DNA from: a virus
Strand: one strand, 5' to 3'
DNA: 23,405 nucleotides
Virus record (IMG/VR): IMGVR_UViG_3300027851_001177
Span: 1-23,405 of that record
Both the position numbers and the translations under genes were made by a program. Below are positions 5,820-12,637 of this stretch, in pieces. Under the pieces are notes generated by a model, which saw nothing but the letters and a program-made list of their open reading frames with translations, was not told where the DNA came from and did not search any database. How positions within the stretch are numbered: the first letter of the stretch is position 1; every line of letters starts with the position of its first letter.

Positions 5820-8482
5820 CAGATGATCCGTTCCGGCTTGGCGGGCTGTTCAAACACCCAGCAGGGGACCGACCGGTTATCGGGCGCATTGACGTTCTTG
5901 TTGGCCAGCCACTTGCGGGAATGGCTGTCGCGCAGAACCTTTTTCAGCACGTCCATGTTGGGCAGCCTCAGGCCCGCGTGGTGGCAGCGGCTTTCGAACT
6001 GGGGCAGATTTATCGCGATCTTGGTGACCGGATCGCGCGATTGATTGAGGCTCTTGCCATCGCCGTGCGCCGTCGGGTCTTCGCGGCTGATCAGGTAATC
6101 AACCTTCTCCCAGAATTCGGCCACGATGGGGTGATCGCCGCCCGCGCTCTGCTGGCGATCGAGCGCCATCGCATCGATCAAGCCGAGCGTTTCTGCGACC
6201 CAATCGGCGCGGATATCCGGGAACAGTTTGGGCAGAGCCTCGACAGCAGCGGCCAGCTGGCTGTGGCACTTGATCGGGCGGGCATTGTGCAAGCCCTGCA
6301 CCCGCTTTCCCATTGTGCTGTCGTGATGGGAGTAGCGATCAAAGAAGAACGGCAGGTAATCCGCCTCTTGCCGCGCGACATGAACGATGGTCCCGGAGAG
6401 CGGTTCAATCGGCCATTGTTCAAGGCGGACGGCGGCTTCCTTGGTGCCTTCGTTCCAGCGTGACTTGTCGATCGCCATCGACATCAGGCGTTCGAGCACT
6501 GCCGGGATTGCGTCGATCCGCTCGTTCTGCATCAGATAGATCGAGCCGAGGAACGGCGGGGAGACAGTTTCGAAGCCGTCTGTCTTCTGCCCGGTGCCGC
6601 GCGGGCTACGACCGTTGTAGAGCACCAGCAGTTCGTTGAAATCGAACTTGGCCTTGCCGGTCTTCTTCTCGTCGTCGCGCCCACCCTCGATCAGGCCGAC
6701 CGGCAGGTTCGAGACCTTCATCAGGGTTCGGGCGAGGAAGACCGCCGTGCCCTTGTTCGGATCGTCACCTTCGTAATCAGCCCGACCGAGCAGCTTCCAA
6801 AGAAATTCGACCATCGTGGATTTGCCGGAACCGGGAGGGCCGGTGATTTCCAGAAAGCCCAGCGACTTGTGCTTTTCGCGGATCTGAACCGCAAAAAGGG
6901 ACATGGTGAAGAAGGCCAGTGCGATCAGACCCTTGGGGCCGTAGGCGGTCCACAGATCGGGCACCCAATCGAACTTGAGCTGGTCAGGATCATAGGCGAT
7001 GTCGAGCATACGTTCGGCACTGCGCAGCTTCACCGCCTGCTTGCCGAGATCGAAGTAGCTTTCCTTGTTCGCCTTGATCAGCCGCCCTTGGTGGACGGCG
7101 ATATCGCCCAGCAGCCACGCGCGGTGATCGCGCGAGTAACCCGTGAAATCGATAGGTTCGACTACTTTGAGATTGGGGATCTGCGACCGCATGATGCGAT
7201 CAAGCTGTTCTCCCGTTCCGCTCCACGAACCGGCGAAGTCCATCAGCCGCTTCTTGAATTCACCGCTGTTCGAACAGGCGGCAGAGGTGAAACGCGCCTT
7301 CACCGGGGGCTGGGCTGTGGGGAAATCGATCTTGAGGAAGTAGGTCGTTACGTCCTTTGCCTCGCTGCGTTCGCGGTAAAGGATGCGGAACGCGCAATTG
7401 GCGATCTGCTCGATCTCGATCTGACGATGATCGCCGTCCTCATCCTTGCGCAGGCGGCACCACCAGAGGCGGTTGCCATGCCGGAAATCAAAAGCGCCGA
7501 CCGAGCGTGCCTGATCCAGCTTGCGAGCGACGATCAACTTGGCCTTGTCATAGGCCGTGGCGGCAAGGGTCAATTTGCCGTTGTAGAGGTACTCCTCGAA
7601 CGCCTTGGCACCCAGCGGGGCCTTTTCCGGGTCACCTTTCCAGTCGAGGTGTTCTTTGAGAAGGTCGTTCCAGTCCTTCTTGGTGCCCTCGCCATCGGGT
7701 TTGACCTGCAGGGCTTCGGCTTCCCAGCCTTCTGCCCGCGCCTGCAGCACGTGCTTGCGCGATGCCCCGACACCGGCATCGCCGACATCGTAGGCGAAGA
7801 ACAGCTTGGGCCGGGTGGCGCGTCCGATGCGCTCAAGTTCCTTGCGCAGATCGGCAAGGAAGTGTTCGGGCCAGTTATTGGTGGACATGACCGATGCGGC
7901 GATCTTGTGCACCTGGCACAGCGACACGGTGTCGATGATACCCTCGGCCAAGAGAATTTCCTCGGCGCGGGCATAGTCCTCCATCGTCAGGCGCGGAGGA
8001 ATCCAGCAGTGGCCCTTGTATGTGCCGCCGTATCCGAAATTGGCCTTGGCCTTGAACCGGCCCACCCGGTCAATCAGGCGTTCCCAGAAGGTATCGCCCA
8101 CCATGAAGCGCACCGTGGCCGATGTTGCTCCGGTTTCCCGATCCTGAAACAGTTCCTGCGTATAGGAACCGCGCAGGTATTGCAGATCCAGCCCGCGATC
8201 GTTCAGCAGATAGGCGTCTGCCGTGGCGGTGGGGTTTTCCGGGGTGGGAGCGAAGCGCTTTGACCAATCCTCGAACAGATCGGGCAGCAGGTTGCGGACG
8301 CTGTCCGACCAACCGCAGTTGTCGGCGCGGCTGCACTTGACCACTTTCGGGTCTTTGGCGGCGCAATAGGCTTCGCGCTTTTGGCACTGCGGGCACGTGC
8401 CCTCCTGCAACCAAGCGCCCTTGGTTTTGCGAAACTTGAACTGCTCTTGCAGGCCTTTGATGATGTCAGCTTCAAGGCTCAC
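5819..8482 (-). CDS. Phage DNA primase-helicase (zinc finger, Toprim, P-loop ATPase)
   Basis: Bifunctional replication protein of 887 aa. Residues 30-56 carry a zinc-finger set (CPQC, then Cys40, Cys50, Cys56) like the primase template-recognition finger. A Toprim domain follows: AEGIIDTVS with Glu180, and AYDVGDAG with Asp232. Its C-terminal half contains a Walker A motif, GPPGSGKST (548-556), followed by an ATPase core; LIEGGRDDEKK, around 600, may hold the Walker B acidic residues. It would prime and unwind phage DNA, making it the central replication enzyme. The ATG overlaps the upstream stop (ATGA at 8479-8482) and the stop overlaps the next ATG. The fusion of primase and helicase parts is common in temperate phages; P2 itself uses a different initiator (A), so replication here is unlike P2. 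Confidence 0.9.
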   Translation of the reverse strand: MSLEADIIKGLQEQFKFRKTKGAWLQEGTCPQCQKREAYCAAKDPKVVKCSRADNCGWSDSVRNLLPDLFEDWSKRFAPTPENPTATADAYLLNDRGLDLQYLRGSYTQELFQDRETGATSATVRFMVGDTFWERLIDRVGRFKAKANFGYGGTYKGHCWIPPRLTMEDYARAEEILLAEGIIDTVSLCQVHKIAASVMSTNNWPEHFLADLRKELERIGRATRPKLFFAYDVGDAGVGASRKHVLQARAEGWEAEALQVKPDGEGTKKDWNDLLKEHLDWKGDPEKAPLGAKAFEEYLYNGKLTLAATAYDKAKLIVARKLDQARSVGAFDFRHGNRLWWCRLRKDEDGDHRQIEIEQIANCAFRILYRERSEAKDVTTYFLKIDFPTAQPPVKARFTSAACSNSGEFKKRLMDFAGSWSGTGEQLDRIMRSQIPNLKVVEPIDFTGYSRDHRAWLLGDIAVHQGRLIKANKESYFDLGKQAVKLRSAERMLDIAYDPDQLKFDWVPDLWTAYGPKGLIALAFFTMSLFAVQIREKHKSLGFLEITGPPGSGKSTMVEFLWKLLGRADYEGDDPNKGTAVFLARTLMKVSNLPVGLIEGGRDDEKKTGKAKFDFNELLVLYNGRSPRGTGQKTDGFETVSPPFLGSIYLMQNERIDAIPAVLERLMSMAIDKSRWNEGTKEAAVRLEQWPIEPLSGTIVHVARQEADYLPFFFDRYSHHDSTMGKRVQGLHNARPIKCHSQLAAAVEALPKLFPDIRADWVAETLGLIDAMALDRQQSAGGDHPIVAEFWEKVDYLISREDPTAHGDGKSLNQSRDPVTKIAINLPQFESRCHHAGLRLPNMDVLKKVLRDSHSRKWLANKNVNAPDNRSVPCWVFEQPAKPERII

Positions 8483-8832
8483 TGCGCAGGCCCAGCCTTC
8501 TGGCCATCGCCCTTGGCTGCCGCGATCAGGTTTGCCGCCGAGGTGACGTAGTGCCGCCCGAATTCAGTGAGGCGGTAGCTGCTGCTCATCTGACGCTTTC
8601 GGCCAACGTGGCGTTTCCACGTGCTGTCGCGCCATTGGACGAGGCCCTTCTGCTCCCACGCAGGGGCTTCGAGCATTTCGATCACCGCAACGTCGAACGC
8701 ATCCGCTTCACGGAAACCGCCGACCGAAGCGAGGAAATGGCGCTGGCGGCGGGTGAGGCGCGGCGCGACCAGGCGCAGGGCCTTGTCGAACCCGATACGG
8801 CGTGTGGCCGGGATGATGGAACGTGCAGGCAA
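8479..8832 (-). CDS. Early phage protein, possible winged-helix (117 aa)
   Basis: A 117-aa basic protein. The stretch from about 25 to 100 (LTRRQRHFLASVGGF..., then ...SSYRLTEFGRHYVTS) has the look of a winged-helix domain, with the YRLTEFGR strand typical of PadR/MarR-like wings, but I cannot name the family. The start is a TTG at 8830-8832, chosen because GAGGGGGA lies five to six bases upstream. It is the first gene after the only sizeable gap of the early operon and is coupled to the primase by ATGA. Confidence 0.65.
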   Translation of the reverse strand: MPARSIIPATRRIGFDKALRLVAPRLTRRQRHFLASVGGFREADAFDVAVIEMLEAPAWEQKGLVQWRDSTWKRHVGRKRQMSSSYRLTEFGRHYVTSAANLIAAAKGDGQKAGPAQ

Positions 8833-8843
8833 AGCTTCCCCCT

Positions 8844-8860
8844 CGCCCGGATTACGGGCG
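8844..8860. repeat. Hairpin between early sub-operons
   Basis: CGCCCG and CGGGCG form a perfect 6-bp stem around a 5-base loop. It lies 12 bases upstream of the TTG start at 8832, so in the leftward RNA it would stand just before the ribosome-binding site. It may shape initiation or processing of the downstream transcript. No T-run follows, so it does not look like a strong intrinsic terminator. Confidence 0.45.
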
Positions 8861-8891
8861 TTGATGGTCCAATGGTTTTCAGGTTGGTGGC

Positions 8892-8910
8892 CCCCGGATC
8901 AGGTCCGGGG
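8892..8910. repeat. GC-rich palindrome (CCCCGGA-N5-TCCGGGG)
   Basis: A perfect 7-bp inverted repeat with a 5-base spacer, just downstream of the Ogr-like gene stop. Palindromes of this form resemble the dispersed intergenic elements I associate with sphingomonad and related alphaproteobacterial chromosomes. It could act as an mRNA 3' stabiliser or weak terminator after the regulatory genes. Its chromosomal-type appearance inside a prophage is worth noting. Confidence 0.5.
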
Positions 8911-8918
8911 TGACGGGA

Positions 8919-9287
8919 TCAGCCGGAGAACATGCTGATCTGCGCCGGGTCTCCCTCTTCGCCCTTGCGCGCCGTCACGTGCGGCACCTGATCACGCGGG
9001 CAGACCGGCAGATCGAGGTCGGGCCGATCAATCAGGCCGGGGCTGTAGGAGTGGACGAAGACTACCTGCGCGGCGAAAGTGTGGCCGCAACCGGTGTTGG
9101 TGCAGTGCGCCTCAAGGTGTTTGACCTTTTCGGTGATGCGTTCCGACCGGCGAATGAAGCATGGCTCTTCGCACTTTGGGCAGGTGATGAAGGCGCTGTC
9201 TTTCGCAGGCTTTCCGCCAGAGCGGAGGCGCATCTGCAAAGGCGCGCTGATCATCGGGCGCGGGGCGAGATGGCCTTCACCGCTCAT
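8919..9287 (-). CDS. ogr: Ogr/Delta-type zinc-finger late transcription activator
   Basis: Member of the Ogr/Delta family, which activates P2-type late (head, tail, lysis) promoters. The 122-aa product has CPKC at 36-39, then Cys62 and Cys67: the spacing C-x2-C-x22-C-x4-C equals that of P2 Ogr, and the connecting text (RRSERITEKVKHLEAHCTNTGCGHTFAAQVVFVHSYSPG) matches the family pattern of ...T..RYIT...CQN..C..TF.....V..Y..PG. Unlike P2 Ogr (about 72 aa) it has extra N-terminal (about 33 aa) and C-terminal extensions. The ATG at 9285-9287 was chosen for its ATGA overlap with the upstream stop. Lying in the early operon, it would link early expression to activation of the tail/lysis genes at 12.6-23.4 kb. 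Confidence 0.88.
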   Translation of the reverse strand: MSGEGHLAPRPMISAPLQMRLRSGGKPAKDSAFITCPKCEEPCFIRRSERITEKVKHLEAHCTNTGCGHTFAAQVVFVHSYSPGLIDRPDLDLPVCPRDQVPHVTARKGEEGDPAQISMFSG

Positions 9288-9751
9288 GATTGGCACCGCT
9301 CATGAACATTCCCCTTTTCCAAGCTGGCGACCAGCGCCTGCATTTTGCCCAGTCCTTCGCGGGCCTCATCGATTGCGCGGGCGCGGGTCGCCGGGCAGTT
9401 TGCGCGGTTGGCAACGGCAAGGGCTGCAGCCACCGCTTCGCCCACTTCCTTCGATACCTCGCCCGAAAGCATCATGAGCTGATCGGGATCTTCCGGCTCG
9501 GCCTGGTCAAGTTCAAGGAACGCTTCGTAAGATGCGAAGAGCGGCGCACCATTCCCGCCAGCGCGACGATAGGCTGCATCAAGGCGCATGGCTGCGCGCA
9601 GGCTGATCCCTCGCCCGGTGTCTGGATCGGACATCTTGCGCAGTGCCCATTCCTTGATGCCGCTCACCTCGGCGCAACCGTCGTAGCCAAGCACCTTCAC
9701 GATATCGAGCAGCGCGGCGTGCGGGGTGAGCGGCGTGCGTTCCTTGGTCAT
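9284..9751 (-). CDS. CII-like phage regulatory protein
   Basis: A 155-aa protein with an N-terminal DNA-binding-like segment: residues about 10-62 (TPHAALLDIVKVLGYDGCAEVSGIKEWALRKMSDPDTGRGISLRAAMRLDAAYRRAGG) follow the pattern of the phage regulatory CII / CP76 family, in which a helix-turn-helix is followed by SDPD and LDAA motifs. The C-terminal half is helical and acidic. In P2-like and related phages such proteins steer replication or the lysis-lysogeny decision. Start ATG at 9751 overlaps the stop of the 54-aa gene. Assignment is by motif similarity; the DNA target is unknown. Confidence 0.65.
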   Translation of the reverse strand: MTKERTPLTPHAALLDIVKVLGYDGCAEVSGIKEWALRKMSDPDTGRGISLRAAMRLDAAYRRAGGNGAPLFASYEAFLELDQAEPEDPDQLMMLSGEVSKEVGEAVAAALAVANRANCPATRARAIDEAREGLGKMQALVASLEKGNVHERCQS

Positions 9752-9912
9752 GCCTGTGTCCTTGGCGCATTGGCGAGAACGCGGTTGGCGGAATCAATGC
9801 GGCGGGTGATCACGCGGCGGGCGGTTTCATCCGCTGTTTCCGCCAGCACCGTTTCCAGCGTGGAACGGCACTGCCGCAGGCACTCGGCCAGTTCGAGTTC
9901 TAGCGAGGTCAT
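9748..9912 (-). CDS. Small helical phage protein (54 aa)
   Basis: A 54-aa gene below usual length cut-offs. The translation begins MTSLELELAECLRQCRSTLE and ends RVLANAPRTQA; it is almost entirely helical and charged. It overlaps both neighbours by four bases (ATGA at 9909-9912 and 9748-9751) and fills exactly the space between the Cro-like and CII-like genes, which is the main reason to call it. Function unknown; a small partner or modulator of the switch proteins is conceivable. Confidence 0.65.
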   Translation of the reverse strand: MTSLELELAECLRQCRSTLETVLAETADETARRVITRRIDSANRVLANAPRTQA

Positions 9913-10265
9913 GCGGTCCTCCGCTGGGCAGTCGTGTCCAAAGCGTTGATCCGATTGCCGTTTCTTTTGCGGCTAACGGTGGATACCACCGTGATGTCCG
10001 GGCCGGTAGCCATGTCGACACCGTACCAGCGGGGATGCGCTGGGAGCACTTCCATCGGATAGATATCAGGGCGGAGACAATGACGAGAGACTTCATAAAG
10101 CTCTTCGGCACGAAGGACATATTCAGCTGGAAGTTGCTTGGACTGGTTCAGCCAGCGCCACACACGCGGTTGCGTCACTCCCAGATCACGCGCCATCTGG
10201 CTGGCGCTACCCGCGCGTTCTTCGCAGAGCTTCAGGGCTTCGTAGCGGGTGAGTTCTTCAATCAT
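9909..10265 (-). CDS. Cro/YdaS-like repressor, first gene of the lytic operon
   Basis: DNA-binding protein of 118 aa with a Cro/YdaS-type HTH: residues 1-55 read YEALKLCEERAGSASQMARDLGVTQPRVWRWLNQSKQLPAEYVLRAEELY, including the Q-x-x-V-x-R/W-W recognition helix. The following SRHCLRPDIYP is a hallmark of this family. The C-terminal 45 residues are less conserved. It is transcribed divergently from the cI repressor and opens the leftward early operon, so it should act as Cro does, shutting off cI. Its ATG (10263-10265) lies only about 8 bases from the predicted -10, with no ribosome-binding sequence, suggesting a leaderless mRNA. Confidence 0.85.
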   Translation of the reverse strand: MIEELTRYEALKLCEERAGSASQMARDLGVTQPRVWRWLNQSKQLPAEYVLRAEELYEVSRHCLRPDIYPMEVLPAHPRWYGVDMATGPDITVVSTVSRKRNGNRINALDTTAQRRTA

Positions 10266-10272
10266 GAAGAGA

Positions 10273-10300
10273 GTTATACATTATCGTTTAGAACGATCAA
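10273..10300 (-). promoter_or_regulatory. Putative lytic (cro) promoter
   Basis: On the minus strand, TTGATC (10295-10300) is separated by 16 bases from TATAAC (10273-10278). Transcription would start at about 10266, beside the cro ATG at 10265. The promoter lies across the first operator repeat and its perfect dyad ATCGTT-TAG-AACGAT (10283-10297), so repressor binding there would block it. Confidence 0.6.
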
Positions 10301-10350
10301 GCGCCAATTATACAAAATCGTTGAGTGTCCCTCTAACCGTTTCCGTATAG
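10274..10350. promoter_or_regulatory. Switch operators: three related repeats
   Basis: Two direct copies, TTATACAttATCGTTtAG (10274-10291) and TTATACAaaATCGTTgAG (10308-10325), are 34 bases apart start to start. A third, diverged and inverted copy is CTATACGGAAACGGTTAG on the minus strand (within 10331-10350). The first copy also contains a perfect 6-bp dyad (10283-10297). Their placement over both divergent promoters makes them the likely CI/Cro operators. The third copy overlaps the predicted cI -10. Confidence 0.6.
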
Positions 10351-10351
10351 C
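10346..10351 (+). promoter_or_regulatory. Possible cI -10 element
   Basis: TATAGC lies eight bases before the cI ATG at 10360, with no ribosome-binding sequence in between, so a transcript from here would be leaderless or nearly so, as is known for lambda cI from PRM. A -35 is poor (TTGAGT at 10321-10326 would need a 19-base spacer), which could mean activation by a bound repressor. Confidence 0.4.
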
Positions 10352-10359
10352 TAAGCGAC

Positions 10360-11073
10360 ATGGCTGAGATTATCGGTTCACGCCTTGAGCAACTCATGAA
10401 GGACCGAGGTTCCAATCAGTCGGTATTGGCGCGCGCACTCGGCATTTCGCAGCCGTCGGTGGGGCGGCTGATTAGCGGCGAAACCCGCGAATCTGGAAAG
10501 CTGATCGAGCTTGCCCGACTGCTGCAAACATCGCCCGAATACCTCATCGGTGAGGTGGATGATCCCGATTTGCTGCCATCACTCGGCGACAAGAAGGTTG
10601 CGTTTGGCGCATTCCCAAATGCGGAACCGTTAGCCGAGGAAGTGGACGAAGACGACGAAATCGTCGAGATCGAGGAGCTTGATCTCACGTTCGGCATGGG
10701 CGGCGGCAGCTATCTCGACATGCCAGTGAAGGCCAAGCCCCGGAAATTTACGCGCGGATGGCTGCGCATGTTCACGCAGGCCCCGCCGGTGCGCATCAAG
10801 ATTGCCCAGGGCATTGGCGATTCGATGGCGCCGACGATCCAGAACGCCGACATCGTGATCATCGACACCGCCGACACGCGGGTGAAGATGGGCGATCAGA
10901 TCTGGGCCGTGGCCTATGGCGAGACTGGCCTGATCAAGCGGCTGCGCCCGCTGCCCAGTGGCGGGGTGAAGATCATGTCTGACAACCCGCTGATCGAAGC
11001 CGAGACCGCCTATGACGGCGAGTTGCACGTGATCGGAAAGGTGGTTGCTGTCGTTCGCAGGATGGCTGGCTGA
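10360..11073 (+). CDS. CI-type phage repressor with S24 peptidase-like domain
   Basis: Lysogeny repressor of 237 aa. N-terminal HTH_3 domain at about 5-60 (SNQSVLARALGISQPSVGRLISGETRESGKLIELARLL). After an acidic linker (85-110) comes a LexA/S24-type domain with GDSM containing the nucleophile Ser155 and the general base Lys193 in LIKRL, 38 residues apart as in lambda CI. The usual Ala-Gly cleavage pair upstream of the serine is not present; the corresponding place reads FGMGGGS (111-117). It is divergent from cro and heads a rightward operon, with a TGATG overlap to the next gene. It should hold the prophage silent; whether it self-cleaves on DNA damage is uncertain. Confidence 0.92.
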   Translation: MAEIIGSRLEQLMKDRGSNQSVLARALGISQPSVGRLISGETRESGKLIELARLLQTSPEYLIGEVDDPDLLPSLGDKKVAFGAFPNAEPLAEEVDEDDEIVEIEELDLTFGMGGGSYLDMPVKAKPRKFTRGWLRMFTQAPPVRIKIAQGIGDSMAPTIQNADIVIIDTADTRVKMGDQIWAVAYGETGLIKRLRPLPSGGVKIMSDNPLIEAETAYDGELHVIGKVVAVVRRMAG

Positions 11074-11330
11074 TGGAGAGCGGCGAAGAAATTCCGAGCG
11101 GATCGCCCCAGCTTTATCTCTTCTGGCTGGCGATGGCGCAGGGCCGCGAAGAAGATGTTTCCCGCTATCTGAAGCAAGCTGGTTATAGCAACGTGTCCGA
11201 CGCTTTCCGCGATCTGAAAGAGGATGTGCAGTGGAGCGCGCAAGAACTGCGCAAATGCAACGACATTGATTCTGCAGTGGAAATGGAGAGGCTGGCGGCT
11301 GAGATTGCCAGCTATCTAAACCCCAACTGA
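11073..11330 (+). CDS. Unknown protein coupled to cI (85 aa)
   Basis: A small helical protein with an aromatic N-terminal part (SPQLYLFWLAMAQGREEDVSRYLKQAGY) and two further helices. No family recognised. Start and stop each share a base with their neighbours (TGATG), so it is translationally coupled to cI and to the HIRAN gene and should be made in the lysogen. A role in immunity or as a partner of the HIRAN protein is inferred only from this coupling. Confidence 0.75.
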   Translation: MESGEEIPSGSPQLYLFWLAMAQGREEDVSRYLKQAGYSNVSDAFRDLKEDVQWSAQELRKCNDIDSAVEMERLAAEIASYLNPN

Positions 11331-11752
11331 TGCCGCTACCTGCCTTCTCGCTCGCCGTGGTGGGCGCTGATTTCGCAAATGAAGACAAGGCGCGCAGCAA
11401 CCGCCGGTTCGAGATCGCATTGTGCAAGCCGGGTGACATGGTCCACCTGGTGCCGGAACCCAAGAACAAGGCCGACAGCAATGCCGTGGCGGTGTTTTCC
11501 GAGCGCGGCATCCAGATCGGCTATGTCACCGCCGAACGGTGCGTGCGCACCGGCGCGCTGATCCGGGAGGGGCGCGAGTTAAATTCGGTATTTCAACAGG
11601 CTGCGCCCTACGGTTGTGTGATCCGCGTCGCATTCGACGGAGAGGCTCCGGTGGTAGACCTCAATGCGATACCGATTCCGCGCAGGCCGGAGCTGGCCGA
11701 GGGGGCGGATCTTGATTTTGAATTTGAGCCGGACCCGGAGTGGCCGGATTAG
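11330..11752 (+). CDS. HIRAN-domain protein
   Basis: A 140-aa protein whose residues 5-75 match the HIRAN pattern: SLAVVGADFAN, RRFEIALCKPGDMVHLVPEPKNKADSNAVAVFSERGIQIGYVTAE, with the LVPEP-N-D-NAVAV core and the GY strand. HIRAN domains bind DNA or DNA ends (3' ends in HLTF) and occur alone or fused to nucleases and helicases. The acidic tail (EGADLDFEFEPDPEW) is unusual. It lies in the cI operon, so expression in the lysogen is likely; candidate roles are DNA-end recognition, protection of phage DNA or exclusion of other phages. Role not proven. Confidence 0.8.
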   Translation: MPLPAFSLAVVGADFANEDKARSNRRFEIALCKPGDMVHLVPEPKNKADSNAVAVFSERGIQIGYVTAERCVRTGALIREGRELNSVFQQAAPYGCVIRVAFDGEAPVVDLNAIPIPRRPELAEGADLDFEFEPDPEWPD

Positions 11753-11782
11753 CGGGGTGACCCAACTGTGAGGATGGTTTGA

Positions 11783-12295
11783 ATGATGCGCTGGGCGGTG
11801 CCGTTGCTTGCATTCGTGGTCGGTTCGTGCGGTGCCGAAAGTGTCCAGAGTCATAACTTCAGCTTGAAGGTCGACACGCCGTTTGTGCCGGGGGTCAACA
11901 AGGTTGTCGGCGTTCGGGTAGATATTGGCGGGGATGGCCGCGATGCTGGGCTGCTCATCGCAACTGCGAAAGCAATAAAGGCAATGGCGGCTGACCTGAA
12001 CAACGGCAAATCGCCGGTCAATGGTCCCTTCGACCGCATTTATTTTACGGTCTACGCCCCGCAGGTCGAGCGCACCTCATCTGTCAATGGCAAGCTAATT
12101 CACCTCACCTATGATCGGCAGGAACTGCAGAGAACTGTTCGCATCGGAGTAGATGAAGACACGCTTCTAGCTTCGGCGAGCGATGTGGGCTGGTGGACTC
12201 CTGCGAACGACGATGTAATCGACAGCTATTGCCTCCAGCAGGTGCAAAGTGCCTTTTGCGCTAAAATTGCTTCGCCGCAGAGCATCTCGCAATGA
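11783..12295 (+). CDS. Putative lipoprotein of unknown function (170 aa)
   Basis: The N-terminus is a lipoprotein signal: MMRWAVPLLAFVVGSC, with a lipobox ending in Cys16. The mature part is mixed alpha/beta (NFSLKVDTPFVPGVNKVVGVRVDIGG...) with a further cysteine pair near the C-terminus (SYCLQQVQSAFCAKI), perhaps a disulfide, which fits an exported protein. No family recognised. It follows the HIRAN gene by 30 bases with AGGATGG before the ATG, and overlaps the Excalibur gene by ATGA. A prophage-encoded lipoprotein in the lysogenic operon suggests surface modification or superinfection exclusion, but this is inference. Confidence 0.7.
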   Translation: MMRWAVPLLAFVVGSCGAESVQSHNFSLKVDTPFVPGVNKVVGVRVDIGGDGRDAGLLIATAKAIKAMAADLNNGKSPVNGPFDRIYFTVYAPQVERTSSVNGKLIHLTYDRQELQRTVRIGVDEDTLLASASDVGWWTPANDDVIDSYCLQQVQSAFCAKIASPQSISQ

Positions 12296-12576
12296 ACCGC
12301 CGCGCGCTTCTGGCGGGGCTGCTCGCATCGCTGCTGATCGGCCTGCCGGAAGGCGCAAAGGCGGCGCGGAAGCGCAAGGCGCGCAAGAGCAGATCCGGCA
12401 CATCGCGGCGGCGGTCCAGTGGGTCAGGATCTTCGCGCCGGTCTGGTGGGGGTGGAGCCAGCTATTACCCCAACTGTGCCGCCGCCCGCGCTGATGGTGC
12501 TGCACCGGTGCGCAGAGGTGATCCCGGTTATTCGCGCAAGCTGGATCGTGATGGTGACGGGGTGGGTTGCGAGTAG
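12292..12576 (+). CDS. Exported Excalibur-domain protein (94 aa)
   Basis: A 94-aa protein with a signal peptide (MNRRALLAGLLASLLIGLPEGAKA, probable cleavage after AKA), a low-complexity Arg/Ser/Gly stretch (25-55) and a C-terminal Excalibur domain: YYPNCAAARADGAAPVRRGDPGYSRKLDRDGDGVGCE. This domain has a conserved DxDxDGxxCE calcium-binding-like loop (Asp85-Glu94) and a disulfide-forming cysteine pair, and is found on secreted or surface proteins. The start overlaps the lipoprotein stop (ATGA), so the two exported products are made together. Probable location: periplasm or cell surface. Confidence 0.8.
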   Translation: MNRRALLAGLLASLLIGLPEGAKAARKRKARKSRSGTSRRRSSGSGSSRRSGGGGASYYPNCAAARADGAAPVRRGDPGYSRKLDRDGDGVGCE

Positions 12577-12607
12577 GCCGCAACTGGCTGAACATGCCCT
12601 CCCCTAG

Positions 12608-12629
12608 CCCCTCCCGCCTGCGGGAGGGG
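12608..12629. terminator. Palindrome between convergent operons, probable bidirectional terminator
   Basis: CCCCTCCCGC and GCGGGAGGGG form a perfect 10-bp stem with a two-base centre. It sits between the rightward lysogenic operon (ends 12576) and the leftward gpD gene (ends 12638). There is no strong T-run on either side, so termination may be incomplete. The element resembles GC-rich intergenic repeats of alphaproteobacterial chromosomes. Confidence 0.55.
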
Positions 12630-12637
12630 AAACTTGA

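Noticed and set aside
6869-8263. A 464-codon open frame on the plus strand opposite the primase-helicase
   Set aside because: It mirrors the codon structure of the real minus-strand gene, shows no recognisable domain, and the opposite strand encodes clear zinc-finger, Toprim and P-loop motifs.
10630-11511. A 293-codon minus-strand frame across cI
   Set aside because: Antisense to the HTH/S24 repressor and two coupled genes; no motif and no ribosome-binding site.
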